Program-made: the position numbers and the translations under genes
DNA from: an uncultured Bacteroidales bacterium
Lineage (GTDB): Bacteria > Bacteroidota > Bacteroidia > Bacteroidales > P3
NCBI GenBank assembly: GCA_944321735.1
Contig: CALUMK010000015.1
Location: 1 to 58,688 of the forward strand
Length of the DNA: 58,688 nucleotides
Direction: 5' to 3'
Shown here: positions 15,857 to 25,550 of the stretch, piece after piece
Layout: the number at the start of each line of letters is the position of its first letter
How positions within the stretch are numbered: position 1 is the stretch's first letter
The notes under the pieces: model-generated
The model's input: the letters and a program-made list of their open reading frames with translations, nothing else
Told to the model about the DNA's origin: nothing
Databases searched by the model: none

Positions 15857-17329
15857 ATGGTCATTACAGCCCACAATGTCGTATTGATTATCTCTTTATT
15901 GCTTTTCATCGCCATTTTTGCCGGACAGGCTTCGTACAAGTTCGGCGTTCCCGCCTTGATTATTTTCCTCGGGGTGGGGATGCTGGCCGGTTCGGAAGGC
16001 ATCGGCAAGATTCAGTTCGGATACGAGCACGCCAATATCGCCCAGTTCATCGGGGTTATCGCGCTTAACTTCATTTTGTTTTCCGGTGGATTGGATACCA
16101 AATGGCGGTCGATAAAGCCGGTGTTGGGGAAAGGGATGGTCTTGGCCACATTAGGCGTGGTGCTGACGGCGGTCTTTGTCGGCATAGCGGTCAAACTGAT
16201 AACCGGCATTGGCGGCGGGCCGGGTTTCTCCTGGGCGGAATCTTTGCTGTTGGGCTCGATTGTCTCTTCTACCGATGCGGCGGCCGTGTTCAATATCCTT
16301 AATACCAAGAGCCTTTCGCTTAAATACAACTTGAAGCCCTTGCTGGAGTTCGAGAGCGGGAGTAACGACCCGATGGCGTTCTTGCTGACCACGTTTTTTC
16401 TGAGCATGGTCGATGTCCAAAGCGCGACTCATTCGGTGGGCGGCGCGATTCTGATGCTGTTCGTGCAGATGGCGGTCGGGGTTCTGATGGGTTTTGTGAT
16501 GGGCAAGGTCTCCACCAAGATGATCAACAAGCTGAAAATCGGTTACGAAGGTTTGTATCCGGTTTTGGCTATCGCGCTGATGCTGTTCACGTATTCCTTT
16601 ACGGATTTTCTGCATGGCAACGGCTTCCTGGCGGTTTACATCTGCGGGATTTTTGTCGGGAACCATAAGATTTCGCACCGCCAGACCATCGTCAACAGCT
16701 TTGACGGTTACGCCTGGCTGATGCAGCTGGTGCTGTTCTTGACGCTGGGCCTCTTGGTGTTCCCCAGCCAGGTCTGGGAAGTGAAATGGACCGGTTTGCT
16801 GATATCGGCAGTCATCATTATCTTGGCTCGTCCGCTGGCCATATTCCTCTGTTCGCTTTTCTTCAAGGACCGCTTCAATTTCCGCAACCAGATTTTCGTT
16901 TCTTGGGTAGGTTTGCGCGGGGCGGCAGCCATCGTGTTCGCTACCTATCCCTTGCTGGCAGGTATCCCGAACGCGGACATGATGTTCAGTCTGGTGTTCT
17001 TTATCGCCTTTTCTTCGATGGTGCTTCAAGGCAGCACGATTCCTTGGGTCGCCAAGCGTCTCAAGCTGGCCTACGAGCTTCCTCCTGCCTTGCTTTCGCG
17101 CAAGGATTTGGATACCAAGACCGAATTGATTGAGATCATGGTTCGCAAAGGTTCTTCGTTGGATAACCAGACCTTGCTCGAAGCCCAGCTGCCCGATGAC
17201 ACCCGCGTGACGATGATCATGCGCAAGGGCGAGTACATCGTTCCCAGCGGCAACACCCGTCTGCAAGCCAAGGATCATCTGTATGTGATTTGCAAGAATC
17301 CGGACGAGGTTCGTCGCTTGGTTTCGTAG
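15857..17329 (+). CDS. Potassium/proton antiporter, CPA1 family with RCK-C domain
   Basis: 490 residues. About twelve hydrophobic helices span residues 1-395, with the CPA motif region SSTDAAAVF and ESGSNDPMAF (the ion-binding Asp). The C-terminus (about 405-490) is a TrkA-C/RCK-C domain: LPDDTRVTMIMRKGEYIVP and DHLYVICKNPDE, which in relatives senses nucleotides or ions. This architecture matches CvrA/NhaP2-like inner-membrane K+(Na+)/H+ antiporters that adjust cytoplasmic K+ and pH. Ion choice cannot be told from sequence. Monocistronic with its own promoter. Confidence 0.88.
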   Translation: MVITAHNVVLIISLLLFIAIFAGQASYKFGVPALIIFLGVGMLAGSEGIGKIQFGYEHANIAQFIGVIALNFILFSGGLDTKWRSIKPVLGKGMVLATLGVVLTAVFVGIAVKLITGIGGGPGFSWAESLLLGSIVSSTDAAAVFNILNTKSLSLKYNLKPLLEFESGSNDPMAFLLTTFFLSMVDVQSATHSVGGAILMLFVQMAVGVLMGFVMGKVSTKMINKLKIGYEGLYPVLAIALMLFTYSFTDFLHGNGFLAVYICGIFVGNHKISHRQTIVNSFDGYAWLMQLVLFLTLGLLVFPSQVWEVKWTGLLISAVIIILARPLAIFLCSLFFKDRFNFRNQIFVSWVGLRGAAAIVFATYPLLAGIPNADMMFSLVFFIAFSSMVLQGSTIPWVAKRLKLAYELPPALLSRKDLDTKTELIEIMVRKGSSLDNQTLLEAQLPDDTRVTMIMRKGEYIVPSGNTRLQAKDHLYVICKNPDEVRRLVS

Positions 17330-17354
17330 CCTTTGGATTGTCGTCAGTTGACCC

Positions 17355-18002
17355 TTATTGTTTTTCTAGGAATGAAATCAAGGCTTCGACGGCTTTGCCT
17401 CGATGGCTGATGGCGTTTTTCTCGTCCAGGCTCAGTTCTGCAAAGCTTTTGTCGAATCCGTCCGGTTGAAAAATCGGGTCGTAGCCAAAGCCTTGTCCGC
17501 CTTGGCGTTCGGGCAGGATGGTTCCGTTCACACTGCCTTCAAAATAGTATGCTTCTTCGTTTAAGATCAGGCAAATGACACTGCGGAAACGGGCTTGTCG
17601 CGGTTTGTTCTGTAATTTGAACAGCAGACGATCTATGTTCTGGTCGAAAGTGGGGTCGGGCATCTGCAAGGATTCCTCGCTTACAAAGCCGTTTTCTTCA
17701 AAACAATCGGGCATATTGGCGTAGCGGGCAGAGAATACGCCGGGGCGGTTTCCGATGGAGGGTACTTCCAATCCTGTGTCGTCTGCAAAACAGTCCACAT
17801 TGAATTTCTGGTGGATGTATTGCGCCTTTTGGAGAGCGTTCCCTTCCAAGGTGTCGGCTGTTTCGGGAATTTCCTCATGGAAGTCCAGCGCGTCCAAGCC
17901 TTCGATACGGAAATGCTCGCTAAGGATGGGGTGGTTTTGGAAGATATTCTGGATTTCTTCTTTCTTGTGCCGGTTATGCGTGGCTAAATACAAGGTCTTC
18001 AT
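17355..18002 (-). CDS. rdgB: Non-canonical purine NTP diphosphatase (RdgB/HAM1)
   Basis: 215 residues from the ATG at 18002; the frame extends 12 codons upstream but the family N-terminus MKTLYLATHNRHKKEE begins here. Motifs: ATHN, FADDTGLEV, GFGYDPIF and KNAISHRGKA. It hydrolyses (d)ITP, dHAPTP and XTP to monophosphates plus pyrophosphate, keeping deaminated purines out of DNA and RNA. Convergent with the antiporter gene (25 bp gap). Confidence 0.95.
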   Translation of the reverse strand: MKTLYLATHNRHKKEEIQNIFQNHPILSEHFRIEGLDALDFHEEIPETADTLEGNALQKAQYIHQKFNVDCFADDTGLEVPSIGNRPGVFSARYANMPDCFEENGFVSEESLQMPDPTFDQNIDRLLFKLQNKPRQARFRSVICLILNEEAYYFEGSVNGTILPERQGGQGFGYDPIFQPDGFDKSFAELSLDEKNAISHRGKAVEALISFLEKQ

Positions 18003-18149
18003 GATAACTTTTTTAGGCGATGCAAAAGTAAGAAACACTTTTGAAAGAAAATCCCTACTTTTGCGTGGCTTTAACTCTCCGTTTCTGCGGAATGCTCGGC
18101 TTCTGGCATTTGAAGGATGTCGGACAAGGTGTTATCCGGTATTTATGAA

Positions 18150-19413
18150 ATGAAAACGACGTTACCCTTATTTTTCAGCAAGTCCATGCTTGCGGTAAGC
18201 CTGGTATGTGGGGCAGTATGGCTTGCTGTGCAACCCTTCCGGCTGCGCGCTACAGTCTTTGAACCGGCGACACGGCATCTTTGCTCTCTTTCAAGATAGA
18301 ACAGGCTTATCTCCGTTTTTCTTCGGGCAATTATGTGGAGGCATTCGATTCCTTGATTCTCATCGAGAAGAAAATATCCGACCATGTGCGGGTTCCATCC
18401 TTGCTGGCTACGGATGCAGTCTATAAGCCCTTTGCCGTGGACAGCAAGGATGATTCCCTTTGGGTCGGGATGCATGTGACGGCAGGCATATCTTTGGCCG
18501 AACTGGAAATTTATTTGAGCGAATTTACCGAGGCCACGGATATTGTGAACCGGATTATGACCTTGTACGTGCAGGATACTACCGGGATTATTTCGGTTCG
18601 TTGCTTGAATGCCTTGGGGGCCATTTGTGCCCACCGGGGAATGTTCGATATGGCCGAGAAGTACTTCCTTCATGCGCTTGAATTAGGGAAGCCTTTGATG
18701 GACACGGGCAGTCTGGCATCGTTTTATGAGAACCTGGCTGCGATTTATGCCGTGAAAGGGGACGGGAATGCCACCTTGCGATACTCATTGGAAAGTTGCA
18801 AGATTCTGGAAGGGGCGGGTTTGTATGGTGAACATTATATTTATGCCTTAAATTCCAAGCGATGGAACGTACCGAGCGGCAGGTGGCCTTGCTGAACAGC
18901 GAATTGAAATACAAGGATGCGTTGGTGAAGGGAAGCATCGCTTTGGGAAGCCTGTTGGTATTGCTTGTGGTGATTTTGTATTGGGGAGGCGTTATCCAAT
19001 ATCGTCAAAACCAAATGTTCCGTCTCCGGTTGGACGAGACAGCCGGGATTCACCAAGATAGGATGAAGGACATGCGCGAGGATATGGACAAGGAGGTGAA
19101 CTTGCGCGATAAGGTGGTGGAGATGGAGCGTTTGCTGGAGGATTTTTCCGGCGACAAGGATTTGAATGAGTTCGAGCTTTATTTCAAGAGAATGGGGGCG
19201 GAGTTTTGGGAAAAGCTGGATTCACGTTTCCCCGGGCTTCAGCCGCATGATAAACGCTTGTGCGCTTTTATATATCTCCGGCTTGGAACCAAGGAGATAG
19301 CGGCAATTACGCATCGGGCTGTGCGTTCTGTCTATACGGCTAAGAATCGGTTGAAAAAGAAGATGGGGTTAGCGCAGGATGCCGATTTGCAGGATTTCCT
19401 GCATTCGTTGTGA
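18150..19413 (+). pseudogene. TPR-transmembrane-HTH regulator, broken by frameshifts
   Basis: Three frames together resemble the Bacteroidota regulators with a signal segment, TPR repeats, one transmembrane helix and a C-terminal HTH. Part 1 (18150-18299) is MKTTLPLFFSKSMLAVSLV. Part 2 (18281-18895) has TPR units such as ALGAICAHRGMFDMAEKYFLHAL. Part 3 (18862-19413) has TERQVALLNSELK, a membrane helix (LGSLLVLLVVILYW), a coiled coil and an HTH (TKEIAAITHRAVRSVYTAKN). There is a shift near 18280 and another near 18870, where about two TPR units also appear to be missing after YALNSK. A functional protein is unlikely. Confidence 0.75.
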
Positions 19414-19447
19414 TTGACTGAGCCCTACAAGGGATGGGTTTTACCGA

Positions 19448-19480
19448 AGAGCCCCTGCCAGGATTTCTGACAGGGGCTCT
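19448..19480 (+). terminator. Hairpin after the TPR-HTH pseudogene
   Basis: AGAGCCCCTG at 19448-19457 pairs with CAGGGGCTCT at 19471-19480. There is no clear T run, so the termination role is tentative. Confidence 0.5.
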
Positions 19481-19571
19481 GGTTGTATCGGGAGTTTGCG
19501 TTTTTTTTCAGGAGGTTCTTGTACCGCCTTGTTTCATGTGCGGGCGAGAAAGCTCCGCTTCTTTGCGGTCA

Positions 19572-22400
19572 CTACCGGATGATTAATTTTATGACTTTAG
19601 TGCCTTCCGGGTAGAGGATGTGCATGTAATATATGCCGGACGGCTGCCCTTTCATGTCTAGGCTGAAAGAAGTCAAGTCTTCTTCAATGTTTCTGACAAG
19701 TTGCCCTTGCGTATTGAAGATTTGAACCGATTCGGCATTAGGGCATTCTATCCGGAATACGCCATCGGAGGGATTGGGGTAAACCAAGGTCTGATTCGCC
19801 GCTATCTCTTCGGTAGCCGTGCCCGGTGCAAAGGTGGCTTCTACATGAAGGTCTTCGGATACCACCTTGTTCCGTTCCGCATTGGTGTTTCCATCCCACC
19901 ATTCTTTGAACTGGTAGCCTTCGTCAGCGGTGGCAGCCAGGCGCAGCAAGCTTCCTTCGGCTACTTTTGCTCCGGACTCGATGGTGTCGCCTTCACAGGT
20001 CGCGATGATAGTGCCTCCTTCGCTTTGGGTAATGGTGATGGTGTAAACGGTTTCGGCCTTGAAAGAAGCTTTGATATTTTCATCTCTGGCCACGATTAAT
20101 TCGCGTTCGCTCTGCGTATTTCCGTCCCACCATGCTTCAAAAGTGTAAAGAGGGGCATGAATGGCTCGCAATGTCAAGACAGTGCCTCTAGGGAATCTCT
20201 CACCCGAAGTCACCGTGTCTTCTCCGTGGAGGACAACAATCTGGCCGCCATCCGTTTGTTCGATATTGACGGTATGGATTGTATCCTTTTCGATGGATTG
20301 CAAGGCGGCCAAGGCATCGATTTTGCCATAGCCCCATGTCCCGTCAGGCTCTTCTCCAGTGAATTCATCTTGTATGGCGGTTTCTCTCAAGAGTTCCCTC
20401 AAATCTGCTGTGCTTAAGTAGGGATTCTGTTGCAACAGCATGGCGGCGATGCCGGTCACTACCGGGGTGGCCATGGATGTGCCCTGTGAACAAGCCCATG
20501 AGTAGTTTTTCCCGTTAAGGCTGGTTCTTTCGATCAGAAACCTGTTGTTGGGACTCGAAGAAAAGGAATTGTAAGAAGATACAAGATAAGAACCCGGAGC
20601 CGTGATTTCGGGTTTGATGGTACCGTCAAGCAGGGGACCCCGGCTAGAAAAATAGCAAATATCCCCTTCTTCCGCACCGGATGTGTTATAGGCTTGCCCG
20701 TTGATGTTTTCCCATGAGGTTCTGGAGTAATAAGCGCCTACGGAGATTACGTTCCGGCACGTTCCAATGGTTCCGCTATGCGTGTATTTGGTATCGCTTT
20801 CAATCCATTCGGTATTGCTTGTGCTGGGTTTGACGAATTCGCCATCGTTGATCCATGCATGCAGGTGCGCGCTGCTGGTGTCCGAGATGGGCTGGAACTG
20901 AAGGCATACATCGTATTTCCGTACCAATGCGGTTGTGGCCTCGAATTGGATAAGCAGGTTCTTCTTGCCGTTATAAGGATTGAACGAAGGGAAGCAGGTG
21001 ACGATGTCATCGCTGATGCCTCCATCGGTGCTGAGGAATTTTTGTGTGACGTCTTGTTGCGTGGAGAAAGTTATGGCGCTTTCTTCAAATACGTTGCCAT
21101 CCTTGTCGGTCAAGAATACTACTACAACGAAGTCTTCTCCCGGGTCGCCCCAGACATCGACAAGGCCGGCCGACGGTGTGTTCATGTCTATGGCTGTACT
21201 GCGGGATTCGCCAGCATCCAGAGAGGCTTCGATATGCAGAGGAATGTCTCCTTCGTTGCCGGCAGCCGCAACGAGAAGAAACCCATTGGGGTCTGCATTG
21301 ACCAGTTTGTCTGCGGCTACGTCAAAGTCGGAGTACCCGTCGTGGGGTCCGATGTTCAGCCCCAGGCTCATATTGATGACGCAGGGTTTATTGACCGACC
21401 GGGCATACTGATAGACGTAGTTCACGCCATCCAGGATATTGGATTCGGCGCCGGTGATGGTTACGAAAACCAATTCGCTGCCAGGGGCGACTCCTCGGTA
21501 TTCTGTGCCTGCCCCGCTCCCGGCGGCAGTTCCGGCTACATGGGTGGCATGGTACATGTCGGGCAATGCATCGTGTTCTGCGGTGAGAATCGCTTCGGTT
21601 GAGGCGTACTCAACTCCGTATGCAAATGAGGTCGGGCTGCTCCCGCCTTCACCCAACTGGTCCCAGGCACGGCTAATCCGGCAGGTGTTCGGGTCGTTGG
21701 GGTCGGAATAGAAGGTAGGGTGGGTGTAATCGAATCCCATATCGACAATGCCGACCACAACGCCCGTCCCGTCGTAAGCTTGCGAGAGACCGTTCTCCTG
21801 CCATAGGTTTTCTTGAGCCAGGTTGACTTTGGTCAGCTCCCGGCTTACATCATTGAGCAGTTTTTTTTTCATCGATGCGCTGATGCGGTAGATTCCCGGA
21901 ATGGCTTCTATCTTGGTTGCCGATTCGACAGGAAGCAAGCCGGTGCACATATCGGTCAGTACCGTTTGCGGGATGAAGCCAAGTTTTTTTGCATCATCCA
22001 AAGCGGATGGGTCATTGTAGGAAAGGAACACGGGGACATAGTCCTTTTTCGATTTTGTCTTTCCCATGCTGCGCATCCCGAACTGGTCTTGCAGTTGCTT
22101 GCGAAGTTGTTTCGTGTCTTCGCCTTTTTGCTGGCTTTGGCGGTACATGTTCAGGAACATCTTTCCTTCCGAGTTCCACTTGCTGGGCTTGTCGCTGTCT
22201 CTTTTTGTCGCGGCAGGTTCAACAGGGAGCTTCCCAAGGTTGGAAATGTTGAGGCTGGAAGGATTCTGCCTGCTGCTTTCAGAAAGGGTATCATGGGAAG
22301 CGGAAACTCTGTTTGTCCCGTTTGGTTCTTGGGCGGATACAGTCCCGGCTAATAATAGTCCGGTTATCAATCCCAAGGCTGAATGGAAAATCTTTTTCAT
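19572..22400 (-). CDS. Secreted subtilisin-like serine protease with T9SS sorting domain (copy 1)
   Basis: 942 residues. Signal peptide (1-23), a propeptide-like region, then an S8 catalytic domain with D220 (GIVDMGFDYTHP), H284 (YHATHVAGT) and S642 (QGTSMATPVVTG). The usual HGTH is HATH here. Next come two beta repeats, each ending 'W-W-D-G-N-T' (FEAWWDGNTQSERE, FKEWWDGNTNAERN), of the divergent InlB-B/Listeria type. The C-terminus is a type A T9SS sorting domain (VYPNPSDGVFRIE ... SGIYYMHIL), so the protein should cross the outer membrane and stay on the surface or be released. The natural role is probably extracellular protein breakdown for amino acids. The paralogue lies 33 bp upstream; together they form an operon. 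Confidence 0.92.
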   Translation of the reverse strand: MKKIFHSALGLITGLLLAGTVSAQEPNGTNRVSASHDTLSESSRQNPSSLNISNLGKLPVEPAATKRDSDKPSKWNSEGKMFLNMYRQSQQKGEDTKQLRKQLQDQFGMRSMGKTKSKKDYVPVFLSYNDPSALDDAKKLGFIPQTVLTDMCTGLLPVESATKIEAIPGIYRISASMKKKLLNDVSRELTKVNLAQENLWQENGLSQAYDGTGVVVGIVDMGFDYTHPTFYSDPNDPNTCRISRAWDQLGEGGSSPTSFAYGVEYASTEAILTAEHDALPDMYHATHVAGTAAGSGAGTEYRGVAPGSELVFVTITGAESNILDGVNYVYQYARSVNKPCVINMSLGLNIGPHDGYSDFDVAADKLVNADPNGFLLVAAAGNEGDIPLHIEASLDAGESRSTAIDMNTPSAGLVDVWGDPGEDFVVVVFLTDKDGNVFEESAITFSTQQDVTQKFLSTDGGISDDIVTCFPSFNPYNGKKNLLIQFEATTALVRKYDVCLQFQPISDTSSAHLHAWINDGEFVKPSTSNTEWIESDTKYTHSGTIGTCRNVISVGAYYSRTSWENINGQAYNTSGAEEGDICYFSSRGPLLDGTIKPEITAPGSYLVSSYNSFSSSPNNRFLIERTSLNGKNYSWACSQGTSMATPVVTGIAAMLLQQNPYLSTADLRELLRETAIQDEFTGEEPDGTWGYGKIDALAALQSIEKDTIHTVNIEQTDGGQIVVLHGEDTVTSGERFPRGTVLTLRAIHAPLYTFEAWWDGNTQSERELIVARDENIKASFKAETVYTITITQSEGGTIIATCEGDTIESGAKVAEGSLLRLAATADEGYQFKEWWDGNTNAERNKVVSEDLHVEATFAPGTATEEIAANQTLVYPNPSDGVFRIECPNAESVQIFNTQGQLVRNIEEDLTSFSLDMKGQPSGIYYMHILYPEGTKVIKLIIR

Positions 22401-22433
22401 GTTTTATTTGTTTTGGGTTGCGAAGATAATGTT

Positions 22434-25271
22434 TTATTGGATTATAGCTTTTAAAGTCTGGCATCCTTGAGGATACAGGACTCGGATGATGTATATGCCG
22501 GGTTTGCTTTTTTGCATATTCAATGGGCAGATTTCCAAATTGCTATCAATCGTTTTGATTAGCTGGCCCTGAAGGTTGTAAATCTTGGCTTCGGTTGCGC
22601 CGGGACATTGCAAGTGGAAGATGCCTTCTGAAGGGTTCGGGTAAATGCGGGCAGATTGAATCTGAGCGGATTCGTTGGACGCCACTTCGGATTTGAAAAA
22701 CGCTTGTATATCAAGATCCTCATGCAGGGTATAGGAACGAGGAGCTTCGGTATTCCCATCCCACCATTTGTCGAAGACGAATCCGGGATCGGTGCGAACC
22801 GAGAAAACAAGCTCGCTGCCATCGAGCAACCGGCTTCCGGTACGGACAAGGCCTTCAGAGGAGGTTACTTGCACATGACCGCCTTCGTTTTGCTGGATGG
22901 TGACAACATGTGTCAACTGCTCTTCAAGCGAAGCGCTGATTGACAGGCTGTCCGTCAGGACATAGGTACGTGTCTCCGATGTGTCTCCATCCCACCATTG
23001 GTTAAAAAGATAAAACTCCTCGGTTTGGATTTGTAGCGTCAAGCTGCTGTTTTCGGCAAGTAAATCGCCCGAGCGGACGGAATCGGGACCGTTCATCACG
23101 ATGATTCTTCCTCCTTCGCATTCTTCGATATAGACAGGGTATAGCTTGGTTCCCGTCAAAGACTGCAAGGCTCTGGTTGCATCTACTTTTCCATAACCCC
23201 AGGTGGCATTCTTTTCTTCTTGTCCGGTGTATTGGTCTTTGGCGGATGTCTCAGCGAGCAGTTCTTTCAGTTCGTTGATGCTCATCGTGGGGTCTTGCTG
23301 GAGGAACAGCGCGGCGATGCCAGCCATGGCAGGCGAAGACATGGATGTGCCTTGGGACAGTGCCCAAGGGTACTCTTTGCCATCGATTTCCGTGTTTTCT
23401 ATCAGGTATAGCGTAGTGACAGGGTTGAAACTGTTGGCTGCCGAAATGATGGTGGCGCCGGGTGCGGCAATATCGGGTTTGATGGCTCCCCCCACCAGTG
23501 GGCCGCGGCTTGAAAAGGTGCAGATGTCGCCCAACGGGTTTTCCGTGGGGTTTTGGTAGGAAGTGCCTTCGATGTTTCTCCAGCCTCTCCGGCTATTGTA
23601 TGCGCCTACCGACAAGACGTTGCGCGATGCTGACGAGGAAGAACCATGCGTATAATCCGTGTTCCCTTCCATCACGTCAAATCCGAAGTTGGCAAATTCC
23701 CCGCCGCTGATCCAAGCGTGCAGGTGGGCTGTGTCGGGCGGATAGGGCTGGAATTGGAGCAATACATAGTAGCCTTGCGCTACGCAGACGGGGGCTTGGA
23801 TGATTAATTGTATGTTGTTTTTGTTATTGTTGGCGTTATAGCTTGGATAAGCATAGACGATATCGGTGGATGTGTCGCCTTCCGGGCTGAGATAGTATGT
23901 CACGGGTTCCATTTGCGTGCTGGCGGAAACCACGCTGTTCTCCATGATGTTGCCTTCTTTGTCGGCGAGGGCTATCGCTACGGCAAAGTCCTCGTTTTCC
24001 CCGCCCCAGATGTCCACTCGGGTGTTTGAAGGAGTACTCATGGACAGGAATGTGTTCACGAAAGAGGTGGTATCCGGCAAAGAGGCTTCAATATGAAGTT
24101 TCTGGGCGCCATTGTTTCCGGCGCTGGCAACGATGAGGAAGCCTTCGGGGTCGGACTCTACGAGTTCGTCGATGGCGATATTGAGATCCGTTTTGCCGTC
24201 ATGGGAACCGATGACACTGCCAAGGCTGATATTGATGGCGCAGGGTTTGCCTACGGATTTGGCATAGTTACGGATATAGGCTATGCCATCGAAGATTTCC
24301 GATTGGCCGCGGCTGGTGGGCACAAAGACCAATTCGCTGGCGGGTGCCATGCCTTTGTATCCCGTACCGCCTCCGGAACCGGCTGCTGTGCCGGCTACAT
24401 GGGTGCCGTGAAAGTCGTCCTGCCCTCTAGAGAGGTCGTATCCGACTTCCAGTATGGCTTGAGTGCCGATGAGTTCGTCTCCATAACCGAATTCTTCAGG
24501 GGCTGTGCCCTCAGCGGTCTGATTCCATACTCTTGCGACCCGGTAAGTGCTGGTATCGCCCGGTATGCCGAAAAAGGTGGGGTGGGTGTAGTCGAACCCG
24601 CCATCGATGATGCCAAGAACGACGCCTTTTCCGTCAAAGATGGAATCGATTCCGTACCGGGAACGTGTGCTGTCTTGGACATGGTCAACTCGGGAGGCTT
24701 CCCGGCTCAGGTCGTTGGTGTATTCCTGCTGGATGGATGCGCTGATTCTTGTGATGCCGTCGATGGCTTCAATCCGGCTTGCGGCATTGACCGGAATCAA
24801 TCCGGTACACATCCGGCTTAATTGTGTTTGCGGAATGAATCCAAGGTTCTCGGCTTCCTGGAGTGCCGAAGGCTCGTTGTACGAAAGGAACACCGGGATA
24901 TAATCTTGTGTGGATTTGGTGGCTCCTGCTGAAATTTGCCGCATTCCGAACTCTGTTTTCAGTCTTTCACGCAAAGACAAAGACTGGGCGTCCGTTCCCT
25001 TCTGCTGGCTTTGTCTGTAAAGATGCAAGAACAGCTTCCCTTCTGAATTCCATTTGCTCGGAACGGATTTCGGGGCATTGGGGGTGGGTAGATTGAGCGG
25101 GAGCTTGCCTATGGCTGCAATGCTTTGTTTCCCCTTTGCATTCGTGCCATTCTGGACGGTTATGCTGCTCGGGAGCTGCGTTTTGTTTTCCTGTCGATCC
25201 TGGCTGTGGGCGGCTTCGATGGCGAGAATGCCCGCAAGCAAGAGGGAGGAAAAGCGCAATAGTCTTTTCAT
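22434..25271 (-). CDS. Secreted subtilisin-like serine protease with T9SS sorting domain (copy 2)
   Basis: 945 residues, same architecture as the downstream copy: signal peptide, prodomain, S8 domain with D223 (GIIDGGFDYTHP), H288 (FHGTHVAGT, canonical) and S643 (QGTSMSSPAMAG). Two WWDG-type beta repeats (FNQWWDGDTSETR, FDKWWDGNTEAPR) follow, then a T9SS domain (IYPNPSEGIFHLQ ... PGIYIIRVL). The two proteins align end to end but have diverged a good deal, so the duplication is not recent. It is the first gene of the pair. Confidence 0.93.
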   Translation of the reverse strand: MKRLLRFSSLLLAGILAIEAAHSQDRQENKTQLPSSITVQNGTNAKGKQSIAAIGKLPLNLPTPNAPKSVPSKWNSEGKLFLHLYRQSQQKGTDAQSLSLRERLKTEFGMRQISAGATKSTQDYIPVFLSYNEPSALQEAENLGFIPQTQLSRMCTGLIPVNAASRIEAIDGITRISASIQQEYTNDLSREASRVDHVQDSTRSRYGIDSIFDGKGVVLGIIDGGFDYTHPTFFGIPGDTSTYRVARVWNQTAEGTAPEEFGYGDELIGTQAILEVGYDLSRGQDDFHGTHVAGTAAGSGGGTGYKGMAPASELVFVPTSRGQSEIFDGIAYIRNYAKSVGKPCAINISLGSVIGSHDGKTDLNIAIDELVESDPEGFLIVASAGNNGAQKLHIEASLPDTTSFVNTFLSMSTPSNTRVDIWGGENEDFAVAIALADKEGNIMENSVVSASTQMEPVTYYLSPEGDTSTDIVYAYPSYNANNNKNNIQLIIQAPVCVAQGYYVLLQFQPYPPDTAHLHAWISGGEFANFGFDVMEGNTDYTHGSSSSASRNVLSVGAYNSRRGWRNIEGTSYQNPTENPLGDICTFSSRGPLVGGAIKPDIAAPGATIISAANSFNPVTTLYLIENTEIDGKEYPWALSQGTSMSSPAMAGIAALFLQQDPTMSINELKELLAETSAKDQYTGQEEKNATWGYGKVDATRALQSLTGTKLYPVYIEECEGGRIIVMNGPDSVRSGDLLAENSSLTLQIQTEEFYLFNQWWDGDTSETRTYVLTDSLSISASLEEQLTHVVTIQQNEGGHVQVTSSEGLVRTGSRLLDGSELVFSVRTDPGFVFDKWWDGNTEAPRSYTLHEDLDIQAFFKSEVASNESAQIQSARIYPNPSEGIFHLQCPGATEAKIYNLQGQLIKTIDSNLEICPLNMQKSKPGIYIIRVLYPQGCQTLKAIIQ

Positions 25272-25442
25272 GGGATGTATTCGTATTAAATGTTTGCACT
25301 ACTAAATTGGTGCAATCCGATCGAATGTCGGTGCAAAATCCGGTACGAAGTCCGGCGCGAAGATAGCATTTTTTGCAGAAGCACGTTTTTTTTGAGCGGC
25401 AACAACCTTTAGCGAGGCATTTCCTGTAAGCGCCTGTATGAT

Positions 25443-25482
25443 AAAAGCGACCCTGTCAGGATGTGCTGTCAGGGTCGCTTTT
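25443..25482 (-). terminator. Terminator after pepD
   Basis: AAAAGCGACCCTG pairs exactly with CAGGGTCGCTTTT (13 bp) around a 14-base loop; on the minus strand it ends in a T run after the pepD stop. It shares the GACCCTG core with the hairpins at 7058 and 9379. Confidence 0.75.
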
Positions 25483-25550
25483 GTGGAAAGGGTTTGAAAT
25501 TTTCCCCGGGTTCTGGCCGGGTTCTGTTTCGTGTCTTGTCTTATTGGCGT

